From NCBI GenBank assembly GCA_030685235.1, contig MU839177.1, positions 106,961-170,960 on the forward strand: 64,000 bases of DNA. The letters are read 5' to 3'. A model generated the notes under the pieces. That model was not told the DNA's origin, did no database searches, and saw nothing but the letters and a program-made list of their open reading frames with translations. A program made the translations under genes and the position numbers. The DNA comes from Copromyces sp. CBS 386.78. Its lineage: Eukaryota > Ascomycota > Sordariomycetes > Sordariales > Sordariaceae. Below are positions 39,501-50,182 of this stretch, one piece after another. How positions within the stretch are numbered: position 1 is the stretch's first letter; each line of letters starts with the position of its first letter.

Positions 39501-39661
39501 CCGCCATCCTGACCACCACCACCACCGGCTCCCTCCCTATCCGCGGCGTCGGTGCTGGTGCGAGCCCGGGGATCCCTCTGGTTGTTGGTGCGTGTGGGGT
39601 TTGTCTGAGCAGAAACTGCGGGGGAGGAGACCCTCGGGGGATGACGAGATTGTTGATGCAT
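36504..39661 (-). CDS. atg13: Atg13, autophagy initiation factor
   Basis: Atg13 is the regulatory partner of the Atg1 kinase. In yeast, TORC1 phosphorylates it, and its dephosphorylated form promotes assembly of the autophagosome initiation complex. Three exons (39661-39440, 39367-39284, 39218-36504) give 1006 residues. After a Gly/Ser-rich lead, the HORMA domain begins at KKLDQIIQNFYYKAAVLIIG (about residue 67) and continues through DDLRVYRSCDSFTNRPPPMI, VILERWRIELKCIP and YKRSIVFFRSLFLATRVMPG to about residue 300. The rest is a long Ser/Pro-rich disordered tail, as in other fungal Atg13 proteins, where regulatory phosphorylation and Atg1/Atg17 contacts lie. The N-terminal exon junctions restore the conserved HORMA sequence. 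Confidence 0.94.
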
Positions 39662-41797
39662 TATGGATGGCGGATGTGGCCAGTCGGCGGGTATGTATAA
39701 GTGATGTCAATGTCAATGAGCGGCGTGCGTGGGATGCTTGACACGGGCGCCAAGCCCCGGCTCCGAGTGTGACTGATAACGATGTCGCGAGGCTGCCGTG
39801 TCTGTCAAAGCGAGCGCAAGATGGAAGGCGTCAATACGGGGAAGATGGCCGTACAGTCGGATGAAAAAAGGGGGCTGCGTTGAGAGCTGCGTCGGGAATA
39901 TTCGAGTGTCTAGAGGATGGTCGGGGAAAGGCGAGGTCAGCGGACCTTTGCATCCATCGTTTGTTATCGGCAATCAGTCGGATAAGGCAGAAACACAACA
40001 ATGGAAGAAGAGGATGAAATCTATAGTCTAGCAAATCGAGGTTGGGAAGAAACAACACAATGTAATCACTCGTCGGGCCGTGCCACAAGGCAGAATCTGA
40101 GAGGCCGATGTCAATGTAGGTAGGAGGAAAAGAATGAGGAGAAGGAGTCGAGATGGATGGGAAGGTGTGGAATGGTTGTAGGGATCCAAAGCGGGGATGA
40201 CTTGGTTGGCGGTGACTGTCACTGTCAAGCAGGAGCGGTGCGACGCGGGAAACAACAGCTTTAACAGACGATAACAGGATCTCCTTGCATATTCAATGGG
40301 CGCACGGTGGTCCCTGTTAGTAGAGCACGTCCATTTTCACCATCTCCAGCGCGTCAGAGAAGCGTGTAGAGTGGTTCCAGTTTGAGGCAGGCCCGGGGTT
40401 TCAGGGTTCGTCGTGGCGGCTCCGGAGAACACCAATTCAGTCGGCCAATGATTAGCAGTCATCCGGCACACTCCCGCCGCGAGTGGATCAAAATGGCTGC
40501 GTGCATCGGGGGAGCTTTGTTAGTGTACTGTCCACTACCCACTGTCTGGATAGCACACCGTTGATATTGTAATGTGTCAAATGTGTTACTCTCCATCAAA
40601 CGTCGTGTCGAGGTTCGACATTCGCTTTTAATTTCTAAACTCCATCGATGTCTTAACCAACCACTAGGTAAACAGAACAAAAGAGACGGCAAAAGATCTC
40701 AGATGACGCTGTCCAGGTGCGGGCCTTGCCGTGGCCAATGTTGCTGGTGACTGCCGATAGCACACTGTCACTAACAACTTCAAGGTCCCTTGTGACTTCG
40801 CTTTGGTTGCCCTGCTGTGACTTGCCTTCCACAACCCCGACCTTGTCTCACCTTGTCTCGGTTGACTACCGTACCTCGCAGCCCTTCTTTTGTTTTTTTC
40901 GAAGGAAAGAAGGAAGTGCGTGCTTGTCTTTTTGATTGCTGCAGTGTATCAATATGGAATAGGTACAGTACCTCTAGACAGGGCAAGAAGGGGAAGCACC
41001 CCCGTCCACACTCCATCGTTGTCTCATGGTTCTTTTCTGGTAGACTGGACGCCAACCTCCCCCGGCAGTGGACCGCCTCGTGATCACCAACTTATCTTTC
41101 GTCATCGAGTCATCGACAGCGCAACTGTCCCTGAAAAGGGTGGGCGGTCAAGACAGAAACACGGCAGTCTCCTTAATACCTATCCAACATCTCCATGGTT
41201 GTTTCCGTTCATGGTTCGCCAACTCATTTCGCCAACCCTTTCCCTGTCGTCTGAATGCACGCTTTGTTTTTGTGAAGAGACAGAGAACACACTAGATCGG
41301 ACAAGAGGGGTGAGAAGATAAGGAGGAAAAAAAGTACAATGAAGATGATGCAACCATTTCACCCGTTCGTCACCTACCTTACCAATGTACCTATGTTCGA
41401 CGCGCAATAAGGCTGCCTTGCTGCTGCTGCTGCTGCTTCTGCGAGGCCGATCATTTATTTTACACCTGATCATCAACACGAACAATGCTGGATCGACACA
41501 GTTATCAGACAAAGTCTCTTTTGTCTTTGTCCATCTACACTATACTACTCCCCCGTCTCTTCATTGTTGCCTACCTAAACCACCGCTACCGATTCCCGAA
41601 TGCTGTGCCTACAACAATAAACTTCCCCTTCTTTCCTTTGTTTTGCGATTCTATGACAAGCGAAGCGACGTCCCTCATCGGCCAGCTTCTACATCTGCAA
41701 GTACCTACCATAGCGCGCACACGGTATCTGTAAAAATGGTCTTCCGGATGGTCTCCTTGTCACTGGACTGTTTTGTAGCAGAGGGTCCGTTTTCCTA
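39662..41797. other. Intergenic stretch upstream of atg13
   Basis: It holds the atg13 promoter and leader nearest 39662. A run of CTG/GCT trinucleotides lies near 41417-41436. No frame has recognisable domains. A GC-normal to AT-rich transition occurs near 41800. Confidence 0.45.
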
Positions 41798-43178
41798 CTG
41801 TAAAATAATGCCTAGTATTATCTTTAAAACGAAAGCGTTAAATCTGTAAAAATCGTGTAGAGCATAGTGTATTATATTTGTAAAAATCATCGTCAGTATA
41901 GTTTTTAGTATAAAAATCATCACCAGTATGATATTTAGTCAATAGGGTTTTATATATATAAATTATATATGATATGAATTATACTTTAATTGTATAAAAT
42001 TATTTCTTTTAATAAATATAACTTCCTATTATAATAGTTTTTTTATATAAATTTCATTTTAGTAGAAAAATCATTTTCAAAATCATTTTTATAATAAAAG
42101 CGGTTATTAAATTCAAATATTTTAACTTTTTAATTAATTTATTATTCAAAGTTATTATAACAAAAATTAATTCGTAAATAAAATTAATATATTATAAATA
42201 TTTACAATTATATAACTTTCCTTATTATAAAATCTTTTAGCTATTTTGCTTTATTAAAATTTTACATTTATGTTATCTTTATTATTATAGAATTTTACTA
42301 TTATACTATTCTTATTAATATTTTACATTTATATTAACTTTATTATTATAAATTTTACAGTTGTATTTCTTTTAATATACAAAAGAAATTCTATTATAAA
42401 AGTTCAAAATTTTCAAAGTTTTAAAGTTCTTTTTTCTTACTTTCTTCTATAATTTTACACTTACTCTTTATAATTTAAAAAAATTCAACTTTATTTTCTA
42501 GAGATAATTACTTAGCTTAGTGGCTAAGTGGTTAATGAAGTAGTTCTTCATTGTTAGGCTCTTGTTCGATTCCTCGCTGTGACTAAAAATTTTCAATTTA
42601 TTATTAATAATATATAATTGGAAAAAAGTTGAAAACATTAATTAAATACCTAAATTAAAAGGAACTTTTTATATTTAAAGTATACTTTTTAATAATTCTT
42701 TTTACAATTATATAGAAGCTTTTTTAATATCTTTTTTTTACGTTTAGGTTATAAATTCTCAATATTTTTTTACAGTTATATAAAAGCCTTCTTTATATAT
42801 AGGGTATATTTTTATAAATCTTTATTTAATTATATTTATTATTAAATAAAAATTTTCTAAATTAAATAATTTTAATTAAAAATATTTCATTTATAAAATA
42901 AACTCTCTCAAAGAAAATAAAGTCATTTTTGAAAATGATTTTCGCACGTAGGACTATATTGATAGGAATTTATCTCTTTGCCGTAAATTTAATATAGTTG
43001 TACGATAGTCACTTAGATAAATTAATATTACAATAAAATATTTACAGTTAACGAGTTATTTATATTAAAATGGTCACTATAGTATATATTTATTTGATCG
43101 ACTCTTATATTTTACACACGATATTATCGTGTGATGATTTTACATTAAATTGATTTAATAACTGTAAAACAATACTAG
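41798..43178. repeat. AT-rich block with short repeats, probable degenerated element
   Basis: About 1.4 kb of very AT-rich sequence starts with CTGTAAAATAATGCCTAG (41798-41815) and ends with the near-direct copy CTGTAAAACAATACTAG (43162-43178). Inside, TGTAAAAATC and TTTTACAnTTnTATT motifs recur in both orientations. No protein remnant could be recognised. It may be a RIPed non-autonomous element, but composition and repeated termini are the only evidence. Confidence 0.45.
42506..42584 (+). other. tRNA-like sequence with A and B boxes (degenerate)
   Basis: TAGCTTAGTGG at 42513-42523 fits the Pol III A box and GTTCGATTC at 42564-42572 fits the B box, at tRNA-like spacing. Between them AATGAA and TTCATT form a stem closing a 7-nt loop GTAGTTC, with T33 in place and a nominal AGU anticodon. 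Acceptor and T stems pair poorly, so I do not call a functional tRNA gene. A RIPed tRNA copy or a tRNA-derived SINE head is possible. Confidence 0.35.
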
Positions 43179-43935
43179 AGATCATTTTCTACGACCCCGC
43201 TGGCGCGCTATGGTAGTATTGCAGATAGACAATCTGCCTGGAGAGGCAGAAAGGGAATTCTTCCTGCCCTGCCTACCTACCTGCCTACCTACCTGCCTAC
43301 GCAGCCGTCGTCGATTGTCGAATAAACAGCCGCTGAAGCCTACCTAGTACTGTAGGTAGAGGCTTCGAACCTGCAGCAATCCACAAGCGGTGCACGAGTG
43401 CAGTGTACCAAAGACAGCCTTGAATTTATGCACAATGTTTGGATTGCGCGTTTCATACCTCTAAGTTTGGAAGTTACCCTCACGTAAGGTGACCCGCAGA
43501 ACGGTATCAACAACCCAGTACGAACATGAGTATAGGTACAATAGATCCGATCTGATCTGCCGTTTCTGTTGAAAGCATGGGGGGGTTTTATTAATTGTTG
43601 ATGTTCCCGTCGTTCGGAGTTGGACGGGCAGGCAGACTTTGCCTTCTCAATGTCGTCGTAACGTACCGCTAAGCATTTCTCGCCTCACCGATATTGCACC
43701 AAAAAGATTGATTCTGACAGCACACACGCCGTGTAATCACATCGAGTCCGATTCCGAATTGCGATTGACGGTAGTGAAACAACCTTATAGGTAATAAGCA
43801 AGTCTGAGAAAGTCTGGGGCGGCGAACGGTTGTGGCTTGTAAGCTACAAAGATGTAGGTAGGTAGAATGGTTACACGGCGGTTGATGTACGCCTTGGTGA
43901 TAAGGCGATTGGAGGTAAATGCGCGTTAAAGACCA
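43179..43935. other. Intergenic stretch with a 12-bp tandem repeat
   Basis: The unit GCCTACCTACCT is repeated 2.5 times at 43271-43300. The rest shows short frames without recognisable domains. Confidence 0.5.
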
Positions 43936-43943
43936 ATACAAAT

Positions 43944-44378
43944 GAGAAACTCTATCCGCACGTGGATAAAACTCTATCCGCACGTGGAAAAAAACCTAAA
44001 TTTCAATATCTTTTTTAAAGCACCAAGAGGTCTAAAGGAAATAAAAAGTATATTATATTTTTGCTCTTTTTCTTCTCTACCCAATAATACCTTTTTGGAG
44101 AATGTATGTATTGTGTAGCGTAGGAAAACCTCTAGAAAAGTAAGCTATTATAAATAAATAATTAGGAAGATTAAAGGTTAAAATGCTAAGAAATTAGGAT
44201 TTAGGTAACGCTTAAAGCTATAAAATTGCTAGTTAGTTCAAAAAATCCGCCAAAAATCAGCGAGTAATTTGGTGCTACTTTCAGTTTCATACACCAAGGT
44301 TTGACTAAGTTATAGTTAAAAGGGAAAAGTGGATCCACGTGCGGATAGAGTTTTATCCACGTGCGGATAGAGCTTCTC
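43944..44378. mobile_element. MITE with 8-bp target duplication (hAT-like)
   Basis: The element is 435 bp flanked by the direct repeat ATACAAAT (43936-43943 and 44379-44386). The terminal inverted repeats are about 44 bp, nearly identical (one mismatch seen: GAGAAACTC versus GAGAAGCTC). Each contains CTATCCGCACGTGG twice, separated by ATAAAA. The interior is AT-rich and encodes no transposase. An 8-bp duplication is the usual mark of hAT-superfamily insertions. The ends do not start CAG/TAG as many hAT ends do, so the superfamily is provisional. Confidence 0.82.
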
Positions 44379-44386
44379 ATACAAAT

Positions 44387-45133
44387 TATATCGGGAATCT
44401 TCAGACTGAAAGGTGAAATGGGTGCTAGTAAAACCATGCAAGCTTCATCTTCCTCCACCTCTGGATGAACTTGTAATCCACTTCTTAAACGTTTGGTCCT
44501 TATTTCTCAAATTGGTCGGATCGCGCGGTTGATGCTGCATTTTAGGATTCTGCCTAGAGCTGGAACTGTTCTAGGACAAGAAGTTAGGGTGCAACAACAA
44601 CACGTGTAAAAGAAAAATATGGGGATGGCACCAACTTACATGTTCGGTTCGCTGCTTACTTCCCGTCTGTCATTCCGTTGTTGCTTGAGAACGGAGATAA
44701 CGCCCGTCGAATCGTCAACCTGCAGAAAACAGAGGTGGTTGGAAACTAAACGTTCGAAACCCATTACCCAAAACATTGGCTATCAAGATCATCGTATCAC
44801 AATATGCCACATATATAGCGTAGGTACTACAGATTACAGTATCGGTACATAGTTGCAGCCCAGCAAACTAGCAGCAGCAGTGAGCAGCAAGCAACGGTAC
44901 AGCAGAACAGTCGATGCATTTCCCTTCTGTGTATGTGCAGCCTGATGAGTTGGAAAAAAAAAAAAAAAAAAAAAAATCAACCAAATGCCCCGTGTCTTGT
45001 CCCGTGCCAATGCTGCCGTGTCCATATTTCCTTGTTTCCTTCCTAGGCTTTGCTTGACCTTATTAACCCAAGAATCTTTTCTGTTGCATGGTTCCCGCGA
45101 TAAGCAGGGCGCCCGTTCAGACAAAGCCCAACA
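44387..45133. other. Intergenic stretch with A23 tract
   Basis: A run of 23 A lies at 44954-44976. The part nearest 45133 should be the 3' untranslated region of the minus-strand ankyrin/RCC1/BTB gene. No gene is seen. Confidence 0.45.
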
Positions 45134-48100
45134 CTACCTCCCAGCAGCCGGGATGGCGGGACCGGTGGGAGTCGAACCAGCGCTGGTAACTTGCATGGCA
45201 TCTCGTCCTCCTCTCCCTCGATCTCTTCCCCTATCTCGCCTCCTCGGATTACTGCCCCCCTCTCCTCCGTCTGCTTTTCTAGGATGTTGTTGTTGTTGTG
45301 GTGGTGCTGCTGCGCCACTATGGCCCTTTGGACCTGTTGGTATCGCTGGTGTTGCTGACATTGACGCAGCAGTAGCCTTTCCTTCGCTGGGCGCTGTCCC
45401 ATCTTTCTTCCCATCCGGACCTCCTTTACCTCGCCCACCTCTCCCTTCACCCTTCCGTTCACCAGCCTTGGCTTCACCACCTCCCGGCTTTCCGGCGCCC
45501 TTCGCAGTGGTGTCTCCGCCAGCCTTTGAGCTTTCGGCAGCATTGACATTGTCTTTCCCCCTTCCTTTGCCCCTTGCCTTGCCACCCTTCTCCTTTCTCT
45601 CCTCCTTCTCGGTGGCCTTTCTCTTTCTTTCCTCCTCTTCCTCCTGTAGCCTCTTGCTCTCGGCATCCCACCATTCCTGGAACGCCTGCTCTTCTTGAAT
45701 CTCTTGCAAGGACCGCTTGGACACTGCACCCTTGATCCGCTCTTGCTCAAGCTTCTGCTGCAGGATGATTTCCTCCATGCTGAAGCCCAGCAAATGCTCA
45801 TCCTTGCGCGCAGGAGCAATGTAGACCTTGGAGTGCGGGACAATTGGTTTGCTAGCAGACTCCCCGAGGCTTGGGAACTGCTGGGCTGGAGGTTGGGGGC
45901 TAGGACGGGGAGCTGAGGAAGAGGAGGGTGTAGGTGTGGGCTTGGGCTTGGGGTTAGGGTTGACGGTGTGAACACTGTTGTTGCTAGACGTCCGCTGACC
46001 AGAGAACCGTGTGTCTGGCGACGCTGTCCTTCGGACGACGGGCGTGGTCTCCGCTGCAACCAGTGGCTTTGCCACTGGTGATGAAGACACAGGAGGATTG
46101 ACATCTAGAGGCGCTGGCTTGGCCTTGCTGGCAGTGACCATCTTCCAAGGAGGCGGCGCCTTCGATTCAGTGTCACCCCATGCCGGCTTGTTTGCAAGAG
46201 AAGCCTTGGCATAGTGCAAAGCTGCCTGGGCTGCCGCTTGTTCCTGTTGCTGTTTCTTCCTCTCCTTCTGAGACAGCTTGGGTTGTGCAACCTTTGGCGC
46301 CGATGTTCCTTCCTTGCCCGCTTGCTGTTGCTGTTGTGCAGCCAAGCCCTCTGATAGGGCTGACCGACCTGCTGCAACTGGAGTAGATGTAGCCTCCAAC
46401 TGAATGATATCCCGCAAACCAACCTTCGAAGCCGGCGTCGGGGCGTTCGCCCACGGAGCTCCTCCGGTTTTCGTCGCCGGCGACGATCCAGCCTGCAGAG
46501 GACTGTGTGATAGCACCGCAGGCGATTGTCCTCTCCTGATCGGAGCTTTGCCCTTCCATGAACTGCCTAGTGACGGGAACTGGTCCATATCTGCTGCCGG
46601 AGTTGACGGCTTAAGGGCCTTGGCACTCAGGGGCGTAGCCACTGCAGCAGGACCGTCTTCTTCCATATCAAAGATGAGATCTGCTTGCGAGGTCTTTGGC
46701 TTCAACTCAGGACTGAGACCAAACGGTTCATTCCTAGCACTCTTTAGTGTTTTCTTGTGCTTGTCAGAAGTAGTTGTGGACGCTGATGCATCATCAACGC
46801 CACTCTCACGCTTGGCCCTGAAGGCTGTAGAAAGCCTTCGATCGTCATCCCTTGAAGCCCTGAATGCAATCTCCTTGACCCTGGTCTGCCTCTCTTCATC
46901 GATATCCTGAGCAAGCTCTGGGTGAGCTTCATGCAGCAGCATCTCAGATCTGCCACTCCTTACAAATGGCGACTGGGCAGCCTGGTTGTCACGGACAATC
47001 GCGTCAAGCTCCAGAAGCAGGTCATTGTCCAGCTCATCAAGAAGGTGGTTTTCAAGCATCGACTCCAACTGTAAGCAGATGTACTCCAGACCGGCATCTC
47101 TGAACTCGGGTATAGAGCAGGGGCTGATCGCATTGAGGAAGTTGGCAATGTTGCGAATATTCGCAAATCTTCCCATGATAGTCTGGCAAATCTGTGACAG
47201 CCTGTCCAACATCAGGTAGTTCGCGATGGACATCACATCCATGACAAGGTCAAGGAAATCCGCGAACGTGTCACACACGGTGGGGTTAAACAGCTCCGCG
47301 CCGTAGTCGCCATACAGATAGCGAAGCACGTAGTCAAACGCGCCAGGTTCCATATGCTTGAGGTCAATCTTGATCCTCTCGTTCTCAATCTCGGCTTCTT
47401 CCCGACGCGTAGCCAGCCAAATGCCCCTGGATCGTCCGTGGAAAAGCACCTGGAACCAAGGACATCTCTGACACACAAAGGAGCTGTGGACGGCAACTTC
47501 CTGGCCCTCTAGTTCAAGTAGGAGATCGCCATCGTCAAAAAAGCTGCGGTCCTTGATGGCTATTCGAAAATCCTCATCCATGCATTTCTTGGGGTCAACC
47601 TGCAGTCGGGCCGCTGCCTCAAGATTATGCATGTTGAGACGAGTGGCAAGCCTCATGACCTCCTGGCGAATTTGACGATATCTGTAGGCCAATGGCGGGG
47701 CTTGACGTGTAAAGTTCCATGCTGGTATCACCTTGTCCTCGTACATAAAGTGAACCAAGTTGAGCAAGGCGATCAGATCCAGGTCCTGGAAGATAAGCAA
47801 GGGCTTTCCATCCACCTTGCTGATTGTGAATGCTTCGTGCTGAATATCGAAGCTAAGCCTTCTCGAATGGGCCAGGGCATGCCGGATTACGGAGCTTCGG
47901 GCGGAGAGGAGCCAGGCGTGAACCGGTATCCGAATGTCCGGGAGGGATGAGCTGCATACCAGGGCGTCCAACGGTTGGTGAGTGTGATTCCATTCTGCGA
48001 GGTACGACTCCAAATCCTCTTCCAGATCCGGGGATTTGAGCACTTCATATGCGACGGATCCGAGGTTGCACTTGAGCGTCTCATTTTCCCAGAATTTGAT

Positions 48101-50182
48101 ATTCTCCTTGTTCCTAAGATCCGGTTTCGGCTCAGATGCCCGAAACCCCTCCAGAGGATTGAGTGGTGCCACGTTCCTCCAAAGAGACTGCTCAGAAACA
48201 ACGAGCTGCTCCTTCATTACATCCAAATCCCGACGGATCGCAGCAAACGCACCGAAAGGTGACGCTCTGACTGCCGCAACCTGTGTGATATACGGCACTC
48301 TTTGAAACTTGAAGTCGTTGCGCTTTGCCTCCAAAGACCCTGAATAGGCATCCTTGACCTTTGTTCGCTTGATGCGGCGCCACACGGTACCAGAGTGTGT
48401 GCTGATGATAACGGAGCCGTGTTCACCCACTCCAACCGATCGTACTCCATCCTTTCTTGCGCTCCAGATACACTGTGGTTGGGTTACAGCACCCTTGATC
48501 TTGGACGGATTGGTGGTAGAGGTCGCCGGTGGGTTCGTCTCCATCTTGTGATCCAAGTGCATGGTGAACAGATCTCCACGTTTTGTCAAAGCGGCAATCG
48601 TCTCTCCGCCAGACGTGATATAAGAGATCTGGCTCCTACCTGGCTCGTACCGATTGGACATGGAAAGGTTGCCAATCGTATCAATGGTCGCAAAGGGGAA
48701 TTTGACGATGTTATATCCATAGCCAGTAAACACGCAGACTGTGTGGTTCTGGAGCAGAACTGTTGTCGCCTTGTCAATAGCCGAGACCATGACGATCGGC
48801 GATGAGAAGAGTGAAGCTGCCACCTTCCTCGGAGTCTGCTGATATTCGAGCGATCTCGAGTCTGAATCCATCAAAGCCAGTTGGCCAACATTCCTACCCC
48901 AGCAATAGAGGGAGATGCCAGTGTGGGCAACTGAATGGATCGACGAAGCAGCAATGCCGAGGATACTTTCCTTTTTCAAGGAGCTGAATACCTGCCGCGG
49001 CGTAGTGCTTATTGGGTCTTGGTCCTTTTTGGTCGGCTCAGGAAGAGTATAGCCTAGCTGAAAGTGGGCATTACTACCCCAAGTCCAAAGAGCTCTGGTC
49101 TCATCGAGGGCCATGGTGTGGTTCTGTCCGAGCGCTACCTGGATGACCTTTTTGTCGGCCAGGGGACCTTGGACAGGGGTGAACTTGAAGCGGGTATTTT
49201 CGTCTCCAAGTCCCAGTCGTCCACCTCGGCCAACACCGCCAACATACAGATTTGAGACAGGGTCCGTAGTAAGAACGGCGCTGTGAAATTTCGACATGGC
49301 CACATCCTCGATCACGATCGGTCGGTTCAAAACAAGAGCTGGAATGTCGTTCAGGTCTGCGGCAGTGGAACCTTCTAATCCAGCACTCTCAAGGTACTCG
49401 TTGTAGAATCGTTGAAGCAAATGCGCCGGCCGTTCTAGGTAAACACGCTCAGGGAACTGACGGTCATCCTGATCCCCAAGGCCCAATGTCAGGTTCCGGT
49501 TGCTTCCAAAGGTGTACAAGTCCTCGCCAAGGGCCCCGTGCCTGGCTTTCCTGGAAACCCTCTCCTCGGCCACCTCGTCTTCGTTGTCGGATCCGTCTTC
49601 CTCCTCCTGCATGGCTGCCAGTTCCCGAAGGGCTACCAAGTCGCGCTCGCCGATAGTCGCATTATACAAGTCGAAGGGGCTATTGCCTTCGTGATCCTTG
49701 GTCTTGATCAGCTGTCCAACCCGAAGAAATGATGCGGTATGTCCAGTCAAGTCCCTCTTTTCTTTATCCAGCAGCATCCGGGCAATCGAGATGTTCCCTG
49801 CATATAGTGCGCGATGGAGGGCATTCCAGCCACTCTCGGGGTCTTGGGCGTATATATCGATGGCGGGGTGCTCGATCAAGGCTTCGGCGAAAGACACGCC
49901 GTTCTTGGTTGTCGAGGAGGCGGCGCGCAGAAGAAGGGTAAGGCCGACATGGTCGCGACTGTTGACATCGACTCGCGAGAGTGCGCTGTTGAGTGGTTTG
50001 CGAGGCTTGCCCGACAGACGGGGCGATGTACCGAGACTGCCAGAACCGCCGGCTGGGCCCGAGGTTATGTTGCTGCTCCGACCGGCCGGTTGGGGGCCGT
50101 GGGCAGCAGGGGAGAGGAGGCGTCGAAATCTTTCGACATCGTCTTCCCAGTAGTATTTCCAGAGGAGATGCGTCTGCGTCAT
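45134..50182 (-). CDS. Ankyrin-RCC1-BTB protein (IBtk-like)
   Basis: A single uninterrupted exon encodes 1682 residues. The ATG at 50182 (MTQTHLLWKYYWEDDVERFR) is the first in frame, and the open frame further upstream begins with GTG only. Ankyrin-type repeats lie at about 70-175 (WNALHRALYAGNISIARMLL). RCC1-type repeats lie at about 222-615 (DLYTFGSNRNLTLGLGD, ALWTWGSNAHFQLGY, LYCWGRNVGQLAL). Two BTB/POZ domains follow, near 740-855 (DIRIPVHAWLLSARSSVIRH) and 885-1020 (DLLLELEGQEVAVHSSFVCQ). The last 550 or so residues are disordered, with FPSLG motifs and a Lys/Glu/Arg-Gly-rich charged end. This order matches animal IBtk, a cullin-3 adaptor. A role as a CUL3 substrate receptor is inference from the BTB domains. 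Confidence 0.88.
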   Translation of the reverse strand: MTQTHLLWKYYWEDDVERFRRLLSPAAHGPQPAGRSSNITSGPAGGSGSLGTSPRLSGKPRKPLNSALSRVDVNSRDHVGLTLLLRAASSTTKNGVSFAEALIEHPAIDIYAQDPESGWNALHRALYAGNISIARMLLDKEKRDLTGHTASFLRVGQLIKTKDHEGNSPFDLYNATIGERDLVALRELAAMQEEEDGSDNEDEVAEERVSRKARHGALGEDLYTFGSNRNLTLGLGDQDDRQFPERVYLERPAHLLQRFYNEYLESAGLEGSTAADLNDIPALVLNRPIVIEDVAMSKFHSAVLTTDPVSNLYVGGVGRGGRLGLGDENTRFKFTPVQGPLADKKVIQVALGQNHTMALDETRALWTWGSNAHFQLGYTLPEPTKKDQDPISTTPRQVFSSLKKESILGIAASSIHSVAHTGISLYCWGRNVGQLALMDSDSRSLEYQQTPRKVAASLFSSPIVMVSAIDKATTVLLQNHTVCVFTGYGYNIVKFPFATIDTIGNLSMSNRYEPGRSQISYITSGGETIAALTKRGDLFTMHLDHKMETNPPATSTTNPSKIKGAVTQPQCIWSARKDGVRSVGVGEHGSVIISTHSGTVWRRIKRTKVKDAYSGSLEAKRNDFKFQRVPYITQVAAVRASPFGAFAAIRRDLDVMKEQLVVSEQSLWRNVAPLNPLEGFRASEPKPDLRNKENIKFWENETLKCNLGSVAYEVLKSPDLEEDLESYLAEWNHTHQPLDALVCSSSLPDIRIPVHAWLLSARSSVIRHALAHSRRLSFDIQHEAFTISKVDGKPLLIFQDLDLIALLNLVHFMYEDKVIPAWNFTRQAPPLAYRYRQIRQEVMRLATRLNMHNLEAAARLQVDPKKCMDEDFRIAIKDRSFFDDGDLLLELEGQEVAVHSSFVCQRCPWFQVLFHGRSRGIWLATRREEAEIENERIKIDLKHMEPGAFDYVLRYLYGDYGAELFNPTVCDTFADFLDLVMDVMSIANYLMLDRLSQICQTIMGRFANIRNIANFLNAISPCSIPEFRDAGLEYICLQLESMLENHLLDELDNDLLLELDAIVRDNQAAQSPFVRSGRSEMLLHEAHPELAQDIDEERQTRVKEIAFRASRDDDRRLSTAFRAKRESGVDDASASTTTSDKHKKTLKSARNEPFGLSPELKPKTSQADLIFDMEEDGPAAVATPLSAKALKPSTPAADMDQFPSLGSSWKGKAPIRRGQSPAVLSHSPLQAGSSPATKTGGAPWANAPTPASKVGLRDIIQLEATSTPVAAGRSALSEGLAAQQQQQAGKEGTSAPKVAQPKLSQKERKKQQQEQAAAQAALHYAKASLANKPAWGDTESKAPPPWKMVTASKAKPAPLDVNPPVSSSPVAKPLVAAETTPVVRRTASPDTRFSGQRTSSNNSVHTVNPNPKPKPTPTPSSSSAPRPSPQPPAQQFPSLGESASKPIVPHSKVYIAPARKDEHLLGFSMEEIILQQKLEQERIKGAVSKRSLQEIQEEQAFQEWWDAESKRLQEEEEERKRKATEKEERKEKGGKARGKGRGKDNVNAAESSKAGGDTTAKGAGKPGGGEAKAGERKGEGRGGRGKGGPDGKKDGTAPSEGKATAASMSATPAIPTGPKGHSGAAAPPQQQQHPRKADGGEGGSNPRRRDRGRDRGRGGRDAMQVTSAGSTPTGPAIPAAGR

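Noticed and set aside
43271..43300. CCTACCTACC repeat considered as a CRISPR-like or telomeric array.
   Set aside because: Only 2.5 copies of a 12-bp unit, in a eukaryotic genome; an ordinary minisatellite.
45150..45200. T-arm-like GCTGGTTCGACTCCCACC on the minus strand.
   Set aside because: It lies inside the coding end of the BTB gene and has no A box or tRNA fold upstream.
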